In this document: positions 29,373-38,354 of the stretch, piece after piece
Position numbering within the stretch: position 1 is the first letter of the stretch
How the letters are laid out: every line of letters starts with the position of its first letter
Origin: Mycolicibacterium aichiense
GTDB lineage: Bacteria; Actinomycetota; Actinomycetes; Mycobacteriales; Mycobacteriaceae
Length of the DNA stretch: 64,000 nt
NCBI RefSeq assembly: GCF_010726245.1
Contig: NZ_AP022561.1
Location: forward strand, 1 to 64,000
Direction of reading: 5' to 3'
Program-made: the position numbers and the translations under genes
The notes under the pieces: model-generated
Told to the model about the DNA's origin: nothing
Databases searched by the model: none
Seen by the model: only the letters and a program-made list of their open reading frames with translations

Positions 29373-31142
29373 GTGGATGCCCAAGCGCAGGTCTCGCAAC
29401 TGAGTCGGGAACGCCGTGAGGCCCTCGCTCGGCGCATCCGGTCTCGGATGTCCCAGGCTGACGGGCCGTCCGCCGATCACGATGTGACCGTTGTGGGCGG
29501 CGGCGCTGCGGCTCTGACCCTGGCGCTGGAACTCCGCAGGGCGCGGCCGACCACGCGAGTCCAGGTGATCGAACCGCACGTCCACCCCGTCCCGGAGATG
29601 ACCCACACGGTGGGGGAGTCGACCGTCGAGGTGTCGGCTCACTACCTGCGCGACCGACTCGGCCTCGGCGATCACCTGAGCACCGCGCAGATCCGCAAGA
29701 TGGGGTTGCGGATGTTCTTCTCCGTCGGTCACAACACCGACATCGCCCAGCGGATGGAGCTCGGCAGTTCGTCGTTCGTACCGCAGGTCACCTATCAGAT
29801 CGACCGCGGGCGACTGGAGAACGAACTCAGCAGGCGTTGCCTGGCGGAGGGTGTCGAGATCACTCACGGCCGGGTCAGTGCCGTGGAACTGAGTGATGGG
29901 CGCGGGCCACACACCATTTCGGTCCAGGATGAAGAGTCCGTCACCCAGACCACGGCCCGGTGGGTGGTCGACGCGTCGGGACGCAACCGATTCCTGCCCC
30001 GCCACTTGAATATCCGGCAGGCCAACGCGCACGACTGCAACGCCGTATGGTTCCGCGTCGCAACGGAAATCGACGTCGGCCGGTGGAGCGACGACCCGGA
30101 GTGGCAAGGCCGCCTGGTCGAAGGTGACCGCGCGTTGTCCACCAATCACCTGATGGGCGAAGGCTACTGGGTCTGGCTGATCCGTCTGGCGTCTGGTGCC
30201 ACCAGCGTCGGTATCGTCGCCGATCCGGCCTACCATCCGTTCGACAGCTTCAACACGCTCGCCAAGGCCACCGAGTGGCTGCGCCACCGTGAGCCCCAGT
30301 GCGCGGCCGTGGTCGACGAGCACGCAGACGACATCAAGGACTTCCGCGTCATGAAGAAGTACAGCCACGGCGCGGCACAGGTTTACGACGGCACCGCGCG
30401 CTGGTGCCTGACCGGCGACGCAGGTATTTTCCTCGACCCGCTGTACTCGTCAGGGCTGGATCTCGTCGCGATCGGCAACGGGCTGATCACCGACATGATC
30501 ACCCGCGAGCTCGACGGCGATGATGTGGCCGCCCGCGCGCAGATCAGTGACACCCTCTTCCGCTCACTCACCGAGATGTGGCTTGCGGTCTACCAGGACC
30601 AGTACTCGCTGATGGGTGTGCCGAGTGTGATGTCGGCGAAGATCATCTGGGATGTCGCCTTCTACTGGGGGTTCATCGGGCTGTTGTACGTCAACGGCCG
30701 GTACGTGAGTCTCGCCGATGATCCGGGCTTCGTACCTCATCTCGACGGGCTGATCGCTCTGAGCAACCGCGTACAGAAATTCTTCCGCGAGTGGGCTGCG
30801 GTCGAAACCGGCACTCCTGCTGTGCCGTTCGTCGATCTCTACTCTCCGCTGAACTTCATGGTGACCCTGCACAAAGCGATGATGGGCCCCAGTGAGAATT
30901 TCGACGAGCAGTTCGACGCCAACGCCGACATGCTGCGCCGATTGGCCGGCCAGCTGGTCGAGACGGTTCTGGCCGAGAAGTCGGCGCTGTTCGACGACGA
31001 CGACGCCATGCACCAGGTGCAGGAGTGGCAACGTGATCCGCTGCTGCACGAGCTGCGGTCCGCGTACCGCAGGCAACAGGAAGACGACCCCCTCAGCAGC
31101 GACTGGATTGTCAGTACCTCGCCTGCGCTCCAGACGAGCTGA
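29373..31142 (+). CDS. Flavin-dependent halogenase/oxidoreductase-like protein of the polyketide unit
   Basis: 589 residues from GTG 29373, chosen because GGAGG lies seven bases upstream. The tryptophan-halogenase superfamily fold is shown by VVGGGAAALTLALEL (Gly42-44), HTVGESTVEVS, the WVWLI block at residues 266-270 (halogenases have WxWxIP, here Arg follows) and GDAGIFLDPLYSSGLDL. Whether it halogenates or only oxidises is open because of that Arg. The first 25 residues, including SQLSRERREALARRIRSRMS, resemble helical docking segments of polyketide and non-ribosomal synthases. The polyketide synthase starts 3 to 9 bases after its stop, implying tight coupling; a polyketide intermediate on the carrier protein is a likely substrate. 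Confidence 0.75.
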   Translation: MDAQAQVSQLSRERREALARRIRSRMSQADGPSADHDVTVVGGGAAALTLALELRRARPTTRVQVIEPHVHPVPEMTHTVGESTVEVSAHYLRDRLGLGDHLSTAQIRKMGLRMFFSVGHNTDIAQRMELGSSSFVPQVTYQIDRGRLENELSRRCLAEGVEITHGRVSAVELSDGRGPHTISVQDEESVTQTTARWVVDASGRNRFLPRHLNIRQANAHDCNAVWFRVATEIDVGRWSDDPEWQGRLVEGDRALSTNHLMGEGYWVWLIRLASGATSVGIVADPAYHPFDSFNTLAKATEWLRHREPQCAAVVDEHADDIKDFRVMKKYSHGAAQVYDGTARWCLTGDAGIFLDPLYSSGLDLVAIGNGLITDMITRELDGDDVAARAQISDTLFRSLTEMWLAVYQDQYSLMGVPSVMSAKIIWDVAFYWGFIGLLYVNGRYVSLADDPGFVPHLDGLIALSNRVQKFFREWAAVETGTPAVPFVDLYSPLNFMVTLHKAMMGPSENFDEQFDANADMLRRLAGQLVETVLAEKSALFDDDDAMHQVQEWQRDPLLHELRSAYRRQQEDDPLSSDWIVSTSPALQTS

Positions 31143-31145
31143 CCG

Positions 31146-34100
31146 GTGACCATGCTCAGTGATCACAGTGGCCGGGAGCCGCTGGCCATCGTCGGCATCG
31201 GCTGCCGCCTGCCCGGCGGGTCCGATTCGGTGGACAGTCTGTGGAACCTGCTTTGCAGCGAGACGGACGCGACCTGCGTCGTTCCCGAGTCGCGCTGGAA
31301 CGCAGATCGCTATCACGACCCCAATCCGGCCAAGGTGGGCAAGATCGTCACCCGTCGCGGCGGGTTCCTCAGCGAGATAGACCAATTCGACCCTCAGTTC
31401 TTCGGGATCTCGCCTCGCGAGGCGCATTCCCTCGATCCGCAGCAGCGCCTTCTCCTTCACGTCGCGTGGGAAGCGCTGGAGGACGGCGGACTTCCGGCCG
31501 ACAGCCTGGCCGGCAGCGATGTCGGGGTCTTCATCGGCGGCTTCACCCTCGACTATCAATTGCTGCAGAACCAAGGTCTTAGCAGTCGTTACCGGTTCAA
31601 GGCGCACTCGGCGACCGGGATGATGATGACGATGCTGGCCAACCGGCTCTCGCACGCATTTGACTTGCGCGGGCCCAGCGTGACGGTCGACACCGCTTGC
31701 TCGGGTTCGCTGGTCGCCGTACACCTTGCCGCACAAAGCATCTGGAACGGCGAGTGCACTGTCGCACTCGCCGGCGGGGTGAATATCATGGGCGGCCCCA
31801 ACACTGCGATCGCGGAGTCCAAAAGCGGATTCCTCAGTCCCGAAGGACGTTCGAAAGCCTTCAGTGACTCCGCCGACGGCTATGCCCGCGGCGAAGGCGG
31901 CGCCATCGTCGTCATCAAACCGCTGCGCCAAGCGCTCGGTGACGGCGACGACATCTATGCCCAGATCCTCGGCACCGCGGTGTCGCAGGACGGTCACACC
32001 GACGGCATCACCGTGCCGCGTCAGGAGGCGCAGGAAGCCGCCATCAGGACGGCCCTTGCGCGAGCAGGCGTCGCGGCCAACGACATCGGCTATGTCGAGG
32101 CGCATGGCACCGGCACGCCCGTCGGCGACCCGATCGAAATGCGCGCCCTGGCCAGTGCGCTGACGCCCGACCGATCGCCAACCGATCCGCTTCTGATCGG
32201 ATCGATCAAGACCAACATCGGCCACCTTGAGGCCGGGGCCGGTGTCGCCGGGCTGATAAAGGCCGCGCTGGTGGCCAAACACGGCTACATTCCGGCCAAC
32301 CTGCATCTGATCGAGCCCACCCGCCACGTATCCCTGACGGAGCTCAAGATCGACGTGCCCGCGACCGGCCGGCCGTACCCCGCCGGCAAGCGGCGACTCG
32401 TCGGCGTCAACTCGTTCGGCTTCGGCGGGACCAATGCTCACGTGGTGCTCGCGGAGCCACCCGCCACGGCCGCCCCAGCTCCCGGATCACCCGAACCGCA
32501 ACTGCCCGCGGTACTTCCGATCTCGGCGCGTAGCGAGGAGGCCCTCGTTGCGGCCGCCGACCGGCTAGCCCGACACCTCGACGCCGACCCAGATCTCACC
32601 CTGCCGGACCTGCAGTACACGCTGAGCTTGCGCCGCTCCCATCTGAACTACCGGCACGTGGTGATTGCCGACAGTAAAGATGATGCACGGCAACAACTCC
32701 GACTCTTGGCCGATGGTGGCCCGATATCGGGCCGCACCGCCGGTAGTGCACCCAAGCTCGCCTTCGTGTGTACGGGGATGGGCCCGCAGTGGTGGCGGAT
32801 GTGCCGGGGACTTCTCGACGTCCTTCCCGTCTTCACCGACAGCATCGTGCGCACCGATCGCGAGCTTGCGCAGTACACCGGCTGGTCCCTCGTCGACGAA
32901 CTGCGACGCGACGAGACAAGCTCGCGGATGACCGAAACCGAGGTGGCGCAGCCGGCCAACTTCGCCGTCCAGATTGCTCTGGCGGAGCAGCTGGCGCAGT
33001 ACGGGATCCGCCCGGACGCCGTAATCGGGCACAGTGCAGGCGAAGTCGCCGCCCACCACCTCGCCGGCCTGCTCACCTTCGAGCAAGCGGTTGAGGTCGT
33101 CCACCACCGGAGCCGGCTGCAGCAGCGCACCAGCGGGCAGGGCCGGATGCTCGCCGTCGGCACGGACGCCGACTCGCTGATGCGGGTGATGGACCCGCAG
33201 TTGCACGACGAATTCGGCAGGCGGATCTCGATAGCGGCGATCAACAGCCCGTCTGCGGTCACCGTTGCCGGGGAGGCGGACGTCCTCGCCGTGCTGGCTG
33301 CGCAATTGGATGAGCTGGGCATCTTCAACCGATACCTCACCGGAAAGGTGCCGTACCACACGCATTTCATGGACGCGATCAAAGACGATCTGCTCGGCGC
33401 CCTCGACGGGATGTCGTCGAAGGACGCGACCATGCCGCTGTATTCGACAGTCACCGGTGAGCGACTGGACCGATATCAGGCCGGTGCCGCGTATTGGTGG
33501 CAGAACACGCGGGCGACGGTGCTCTTCGAGCCCGCGATCCGCCGGATGGTGGAGGACGGGTACACCCATTTCGTCGAGCTCGGCCCGCACCCGGCACTCG
33601 CTGCATCGATCGTGGAAACCGCAGGTCAGCAGAGAGTCTCGGTGACGGCGGTCCAGCGGCGCGACCAGGACGACGTCCGCACGCTCCTCAATTGTGTTGG
33701 CACGCTGCACTGCAACGGACACGACGTCGCGTGGGGGGCACTCCAGCACCGGCAGGGTGCTCGCCCGGTGAAGCTGCCGAGCTACCCATGGCAGACCAAG
33801 CGCTTCTGGAATGAAACCCGGGAAGCCACCGAATCCCTGTTCTACAAGCCGGTGCATCCGCTTCTCGGACAACGGGTCAGTGCGCTGCACCCGACCTGGG
33901 AAGCAGAACTGAGCACCGTGTTCAACCCGTTCATCGCCGACCATCGGGTGCAGGGAAGTGTGGTCGTGCCGGGGGCGGTCTACGTCGAGATGGGTATGGC
34001 GGTGGCGAACACCGTCTACGGCCGGGACTTCAGCGTCGACAATGTGGTGCTGCATCGTGCGGTGATCCTCGACGACACCTGCGATCCGATCCTGCGGACC

Positions 34101-36644
34101 ACCCTCAACGAGGACGACGGCACACTCGAATTCGCGTCGTTCACCGCGACGGCCGACGGCGAACCGAAGTGGGCCATCACCGCCACCGCTGAACTCAACG
34201 TCCTGCCACCCGCACCCAGTTCGTTGGCCGCGGCAGACAGCGCCGAGCCGGTCGTGTCGATCAGCGGCGACGACTTCTATCGCCGCACCGAGTCCATCGG
34301 ATTCGACTACGGCGACGCGTTCCGGACCGTCCGGAAGGTGACCGCGGGGGAGGACTGGGCCGTCGCCGATATCGCGGTACCCGACTCGATCGCCGATGAG
34401 GTGCCGCGCTTCCGGTTCCATCCGGTCCTCATCGACGGGGCGTTGCAGGCGTTATTCGGCGCGCCGTTCCTCGGCCAGGAAGAGAACGAGGATCCATTCC
34501 TGCCGACCCGAATTCGGCACTGGGCCGTGTACGGCGCGCCCACGCCGGAGATGACGGTGCACGTTCGCGTGGTGTCGGTGACCAGGTCACACGTCGAGAG
34601 CGATATCACGATCACCGACACGACCGGTACGCCGCTCGCGGTCATCACCGGATTCGTCGTCCAGTCGCTGAGCGAGTCGTCGCGGATGTCACCCGACCGC
34701 ATCGACAAAGGGGTCCTGCAGATTCAGTGGCAGCGCTTGGAGGACCAGCCGGCTGGGGAGGAGGCCGGGGCCGTGGACCCGACGTCGTGGCTGCTCCTCA
34801 GCGACGGCACCGGCGTCGGTGCTGCCATCGCCGAGGAGATGCGGCGCCGCGGCCATCACGTCCGTGTTGTCGGACACGACGACGGAAAAGAACTCGCCGA
34901 GGGCGACTTTGCCGCACTGTTCGACGACGATCTCCGCGGGGTCATCGACTGCTGGCCGCTGGACATCACCGCAGACTGTTCCGTCGAGGATCAACACCAG
35001 CTCGGTGTGCTCACCGCGTTGCGGCTCGCGAAAGCCCTTGCTCAACAAGACACCCCCGACCAGCTTCGCCTGCATCTGGTCACCGCGAACGCCCAGCCCG
35101 CGCCGGGAACCGAACTCCGCGGTGTCGGTCAGGCCGCGGTGTGGGGCCTCGGGCGCGTCATCGGCCACCAAGAGTTGCCGGAACACTGGGGCGGACTCAT
35201 CGACATCGACGCCGCCGACGACCACGTTCAGACCGCGGCCCGCGTCTGCGAACACGTTCTCGATGGCGGGCCCGAGGACCAGATCGCCATCCGCGGTGAG
35301 GTGACCTACGTGCCGCGTCTGCGGCCGTGTGATCAGCTGACACGGCCGTTTCCCACCAAACTCAGCACGGATGCGACCTATATCGTCACCGGCGGCGCCG
35401 GCGCGCTCGGCCGCGTGGTCGCCACGTATCTCGCAGAACGGGGAGCGCGGCATATCGCGTTGTGGGGCCGTAGCGCCATCCCGCCGAGAGACAGCTGGGC
35501 CGGCCTCACCGAAGAGCATGCCCACTACGAGACCGTCAAGACGATCCTCGACATCGAACGCCGCGGCGTGCACATCACCACGGCGAGCATCGACGTCGCC
35601 GACAGTCACCAGGTGGCGGCATGGTTGCGTGACCACACCGGCGGCGGCGGACAACCCGTCCGCGGAATCGTCCACGCAGCCGGATCGGTCAACGATCAGC
35701 TACTGGTGAACATCAGTGAAGACGACTTCACCGCGGTGATGGCCGCCAAGGTGACCGGCGCCCTCGTGCTGCACGACGCCCTGAAAGACCACGAGCTCGA
35801 GTTCTTCGTGATGTTCGGCTCCGCCGGATCGACGATCGCCTCGCCGGGACAGGGCAACTATGCAGCGGCCAATGCCTTCCTCGACGCATTCGCGCACTAT
35901 CGCCGGCAGCAGGGCTTGCCGGCACTCACCATCGGCTGGGGCCCCTGGTCGGTCGGGATGGTGGAAGAGCTCAACCTCGAAAAGCTCTACGCTGCAAGGG
36001 GTATCGAACTCATCACCCCCGCGGTGGGTGCCCTGATCCTGGACCGGCTGATCAACCAGCAACCGGCCGACGTCGTCGCCATCAGCGCCGACTGGGGGCG
36101 GGCACGCCAGGCCGGGCTCGGCAGCCGGCTGCCGATGATGTTCGCCGAACTCGGAACCTCCGAGACCGGACCCGGTGCAGGCGAGTCCGACGGTTCGATC
36201 CTCATGGAGCTCGCGACGACTCCCGAAGCCGACCGCCCTGCCGTCATCGCTGACCAGCTGCGGCAGATCGTGGCAGCGGTCTTCGACTGCGCCATAGAGG
36301 ATTTCGAGCCCGATGACATGCTCGAGGATATCGGCCTGGACTCCATGATGGCGATGGAGTTCCGAGTGCGGATCAACATGACCTTCTCGATCGACCTGCC
36401 GGTACTGGAGATACTCCGCGGCGTGAGCGTGAACTCGCTGGCCGACCGAGTGCTCGCAGAGTTGCACTTCATCCATGGTGAGGTCGCGACGCCAACGACC
36501 GAGTCGGCTGGGCCGACCGAGGCCGCGGACCTCGACGACGAGCTGGACCAGCTGATGGCCGAGCTGTCCGATGCGGAACTGCAGGAACTTCTCGCGCAGC
36601 TGGAGAACGAGCCCGGATCGGATGCCGGAGAGGGCATCTCATGA
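31146..36644 (+). CDS. Single-module type I polyketide synthase (KS-AT-DH-KR-ACP)
   Basis: 1832 residues. KS (about 8-430): active Cys185 in VDTACSGS, His in EAHGTGT and NIGH. AT (about 530-860): Ser630 in IGHSAGE; the specificity segment is VPYH at 735-738 instead of the modular HAFH or YASH, more like iterative synthases. DH (about 910-1190): His933 in DHRVQGSVVVPG and the Asp in IDGALQ. KR (about 1400-1600): TGGAGALG at 1415-1422 and Tyr1572 in QGNYAAAN. ACP (about 1690-1770): Ser1733 in GLDSMMAME. There is no ER, methyltransferase or thioesterase. The C-terminal LSDAELQELLAQLEN tail is helical. GTG 31146 or ATG 31152 is the start; the stop overlaps the ABC gene (ATGA). Confidence 0.9.
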   Translation: MTMLSDHSGREPLAIVGIGCRLPGGSDSVDSLWNLLCSETDATCVVPESRWNADRYHDPNPAKVGKIVTRRGGFLSEIDQFDPQFFGISPREAHSLDPQQRLLLHVAWEALEDGGLPADSLAGSDVGVFIGGFTLDYQLLQNQGLSSRYRFKAHSATGMMMTMLANRLSHAFDLRGPSVTVDTACSGSLVAVHLAAQSIWNGECTVALAGGVNIMGGPNTAIAESKSGFLSPEGRSKAFSDSADGYARGEGGAIVVIKPLRQALGDGDDIYAQILGTAVSQDGHTDGITVPRQEAQEAAIRTALARAGVAANDIGYVEAHGTGTPVGDPIEMRALASALTPDRSPTDPLLIGSIKTNIGHLEAGAGVAGLIKAALVAKHGYIPANLHLIEPTRHVSLTELKIDVPATGRPYPAGKRRLVGVNSFGFGGTNAHVVLAEPPATAAPAPGSPEPQLPAVLPISARSEEALVAAADRLARHLDADPDLTLPDLQYTLSLRRSHLNYRHVVIADSKDDARQQLRLLADGGPISGRTAGSAPKLAFVCTGMGPQWWRMCRGLLDVLPVFTDSIVRTDRELAQYTGWSLVDELRRDETSSRMTETEVAQPANFAVQIALAEQLAQYGIRPDAVIGHSAGEVAAHHLAGLLTFEQAVEVVHHRSRLQQRTSGQGRMLAVGTDADSLMRVMDPQLHDEFGRRISIAAINSPSAVTVAGEADVLAVLAAQLDELGIFNRYLTGKVPYHTHFMDAIKDDLLGALDGMSSKDATMPLYSTVTGERLDRYQAGAAYWWQNTRATVLFEPAIRRMVEDGYTHFVELGPHPALAASIVETAGQQRVSVTAVQRRDQDDVRTLLNCVGTLHCNGHDVAWGALQHRQGARPVKLPSYPWQTKRFWNETREATESLFYKPVHPLLGQRVSALHPTWEAELSTVFNPFIADHRVQGSVVVPGAVYVEMGMAVANTVYGRDFSVDNVVLHRAVILDDTCDPILRTTLNEDDGTLEFASFTATADGEPKWAITATAELNVLPPAPSSLAAADSAEPVVSISGDDFYRRTESIGFDYGDAFRTVRKVTAGEDWAVADIAVPDSIADEVPRFRFHPVLIDGALQALFGAPFLGQEENEDPFLPTRIRHWAVYGAPTPEMTVHVRVVSVTRSHVESDITITDTTGTPLAVITGFVVQSLSESSRMSPDRIDKGVLQIQWQRLEDQPAGEEAGAVDPTSWLLLSDGTGVGAAIAEEMRRRGHHVRVVGHDDGKELAEGDFAALFDDDLRGVIDCWPLDITADCSVEDQHQLGVLTALRLAKALAQQDTPDQLRLHLVTANAQPAPGTELRGVGQAAVWGLGRVIGHQELPEHWGGLIDIDAADDHVQTAARVCEHVLDGGPEDQIAIRGEVTYVPRLRPCDQLTRPFPTKLSTDATYIVTGGAGALGRVVATYLAERGARHIALWGRSAIPPRDSWAGLTEEHAHYETVKTILDIERRGVHITTASIDVADSHQVAAWLRDHTGGGGQPVRGIVHAAGSVNDQLLVNISEDDFTAVMAAKVTGALVLHDALKDHELEFFVMFGSAGSTIASPGQGNYAAANAFLDAFAHYRRQQGLPALTIGWGPWSVGMVEELNLEKLYAARGIELITPAVGALILDRLINQQPADVVAISADWGRARQAGLGSRLPMMFAELGTSETGPGAGESDGSILMELATTPEADRPAVIADQLRQIVAAVFDCAIEDFEPDDMLEDIGLDSMMAMEFRVRINMTFSIDLPVLEILRGVSVNSLADRVLAELHFIHGEVATPTTESAGPTEAADLDDELDQLMAELSDAELQELLAQLENEPGSDAGEGIS

Positions 36645-37489
36645 TGGCCGCATCGGCGGTTCAGGTCGAGGGACTGTCCAAGTCCTATGGGCGACTGCAG
36701 GCGGTTCACGATCTCGATCTCGAGGTCGGCTACGGCGAGATCTTCGCGATCCTCGGGCCCAACGGGGCAGGCAAGTCCACGACGATCGAAATTCTGGAAG
36801 GGCACCGCAAACGCGACTCGGGGCGGGTTGCGGTCCTCGGTGAAGATCCCGCGGGTGCCGGGCGCAGTTGGCGCGCCAGAATCGGCATCGTCTTACAGGA
36901 GACCAGCGATTTCGGGGTTCTCACGGTGTTGGAAACCGTGCGGATGTTTGCGAAATGCTATGGCGAGGCGCGGGCCCGGGTGCCCGAGGAGCTGCTCGAG
37001 CTTGTCGGCTTGGCATCCAGCGCTGGCTCGCGGGTTCGGACACTGTCGGGAGGGCAGCGTCGACGCCTCGACGTCGCGCTGGGCATCATCGCCCAACCGG
37101 AACTTCTCTTTCTCGACGAGCCGACCACCGGGTTCGATCCGGAAGCTCGGCGGCAGTTCTGGGACCTCATCAGGCTGCTGGCCAGCGACGGCACGACCAT
37201 CCTGCTGACCACCCACTATCTGGAAGAGGCTGCCGCACTGGCGGATCGGGTCGCTGTGGTGACCGGCGGCCGGGTGGCTGCCGTCGATTCCCCGGCGCGG
37301 CTGACCGCGCACGTCAACACGGCGGCGACGGTGCAGTGGATGGACGGTGACCAGCTGCGCGTCGAGCACACCGAGCACCCGACCGAGTTCATCAGGCAGC
37401 AGTCCGCCGACGGCACCGAGCTGGCCCAGCTCACCGTCACCCGGCCCACCCTCGAGGACGCCTACCTGCAACTGATCGGGATGGCGTGA
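36641..37489 (+). CDS. DrrA-like ABC transporter ATP-binding protein
   Basis: 282 residues. Walker A ILGPNGAGKST, signature LSGGQRRRLDVA, Walker B LLFLDEPTTGFDP and switch His in TTHYLEEA are all intact. The C-terminal extension to LEDAYLQLIGMA is typical of DrrA/CcmA-type exporters rather than importers. It starts on the last codon of the polyketide synthase (ATGA overlap) and overlaps the permease, so the three genes are translationally coupled. It most likely energises export of the polyketide or a lipid made from it. Confidence 0.92.
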   Translation: MMAASAVQVEGLSKSYGRLQAVHDLDLEVGYGEIFAILGPNGAGKSTTIEILEGHRKRDSGRVAVLGEDPAGAGRSWRARIGIVLQETSDFGVLTVLETVRMFAKCYGEARARVPEELLELVGLASSAGSRVRTLSGGQRRRLDVALGIIAQPELLFLDEPTTGFDPEARRQFWDLIRLLASDGTTILLTTHYLEEAAALADRVAVVTGGRVAAVDSPARLTAHVNTAATVQWMDGDQLRVEHTEHPTEFIRQQSADGTELAQLTVTRPTLEDAYLQLIGMA

Positions 37490-38349
37490 TGGCGGTCGAC
37501 TCAACCCCGCTAGACGGGGCCCAGCCGCGGCATCGCAGCGCCACGCCGGCAGCTGCCCTGCCCTCAGCCGTACGAATCGGGTTCTCGCGAGTGGTCCCCG
37601 AGCTGAAGATGTTCTACCGACGTCCAGAGCAAGTGGTGCTGACGTTCTCGATGCCGGCGATCATCTGCATTCTGCTGGGATCAATCTTCTCTGCGAAAAT
37701 CCCTGGCACGCAGACCAGTACCGGCGCGGTGATCGCCGCCAGCATGCTGGCCTACGGCATCCTCTCCACGTCGTTCATCAACCTCGGCATCGGTATCGCG
37801 GCCGACCGGGAGACCGGCGCTCTTCGGCGGCTGCGCGGGACGCCGGCCACCGCATCGTCGTATTTCATCGGCAAGATCATGTTGGTTGCCATCGCCAGCC
37901 TCGCCGAGGCCGTCGTGCTCATCGTGCTGGGGGTGGTGGCCTTTCAGCTTCAACTGCCCACCGACGTGTACGCATGGTTCACGTTGGCCTGGGTGTTCGT
38001 CTTGGGCATCGTCAGCTGCTCACTGCTCGGCATCCTGGTGAGCAACTTTGCCGGCAACGCCGTCTCCGCCGCGGTCATGACGAATGGCCCGGCCGTCGGT
38101 CTGCAGTTCGTGTCGGGCACCTACGTGCCACTGATGGCGTTGCCGACTTGGATGTTGATCGTCGGGTCCATCTTTCCGGTCAAGTGGATGGCGCAAGGAT
38201 TCCGGTCAGTGCTGCTGCCTGCGCAGATGGTTGCCTTCGAGCCGGCCGGCAGTTGGGAGCACGGACGCATCTTCGGCGTGCTGGCCGCGTGGAGCATCGG
38301 TGGCCTGATCGCCTGCCTGTACATCTTCCGGTGGTCGGACAAGAGCTGA
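37486..38349 (+). CDS. DrrB-like ABC-2 type permease
   Basis: 287 residues with six membrane segments (VVLTFSMPAIICILLGSIF, ASMLAYGILSTSFINLGIG, KIMLVAIASLAEAVVLIVLG, WVFVLGIVSCSLLGILV, QFVSGTYVPLMALPTWMLIV, and a last one before FRWSDKS). The block DRETGALRRLRGTPATASSY is the ABC-2 coupling region that contacts the ATPase. GTG 37486 overlaps the ATPase stop (GTGA); ATG 37489 is the alternative. One ATPase plus one permease gives the usual DrrAB half-transporter pair. Confidence 0.9.
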   Translation: MMAVDSTPLDGAQPRHRSATPAAALPSAVRIGFSRVVPELKMFYRRPEQVVLTFSMPAIICILLGSIFSAKIPGTQTSTGAVIAASMLAYGILSTSFINLGIGIAADRETGALRRLRGTPATASSYFIGKIMLVAIASLAEAVVLIVLGVVAFQLQLPTDVYAWFTLAWVFVLGIVSCSLLGILVSNFAGNAVSAAVMTNGPAVGLQFVSGTYVPLMALPTWMLIVGSIFPVKWMAQGFRSVLLPAQMVAFEPAGSWEHGRIFGVLAAWSIGGLIACLYIFRWSDKS

Positions 38350-38354
38350 CGCGC

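Noticed and set aside
30564..32441. Long leftward open frame across the halogenase-like and KS genes
   Set aside because: It spans the boundary of two well-supported rightward genes and has no recognisable motif.
32565..34421. Long leftward open frame inside the polyketide synthase
   Set aside because: Antisense to intact AT and DH domains; no domain or ribosome-binding site.
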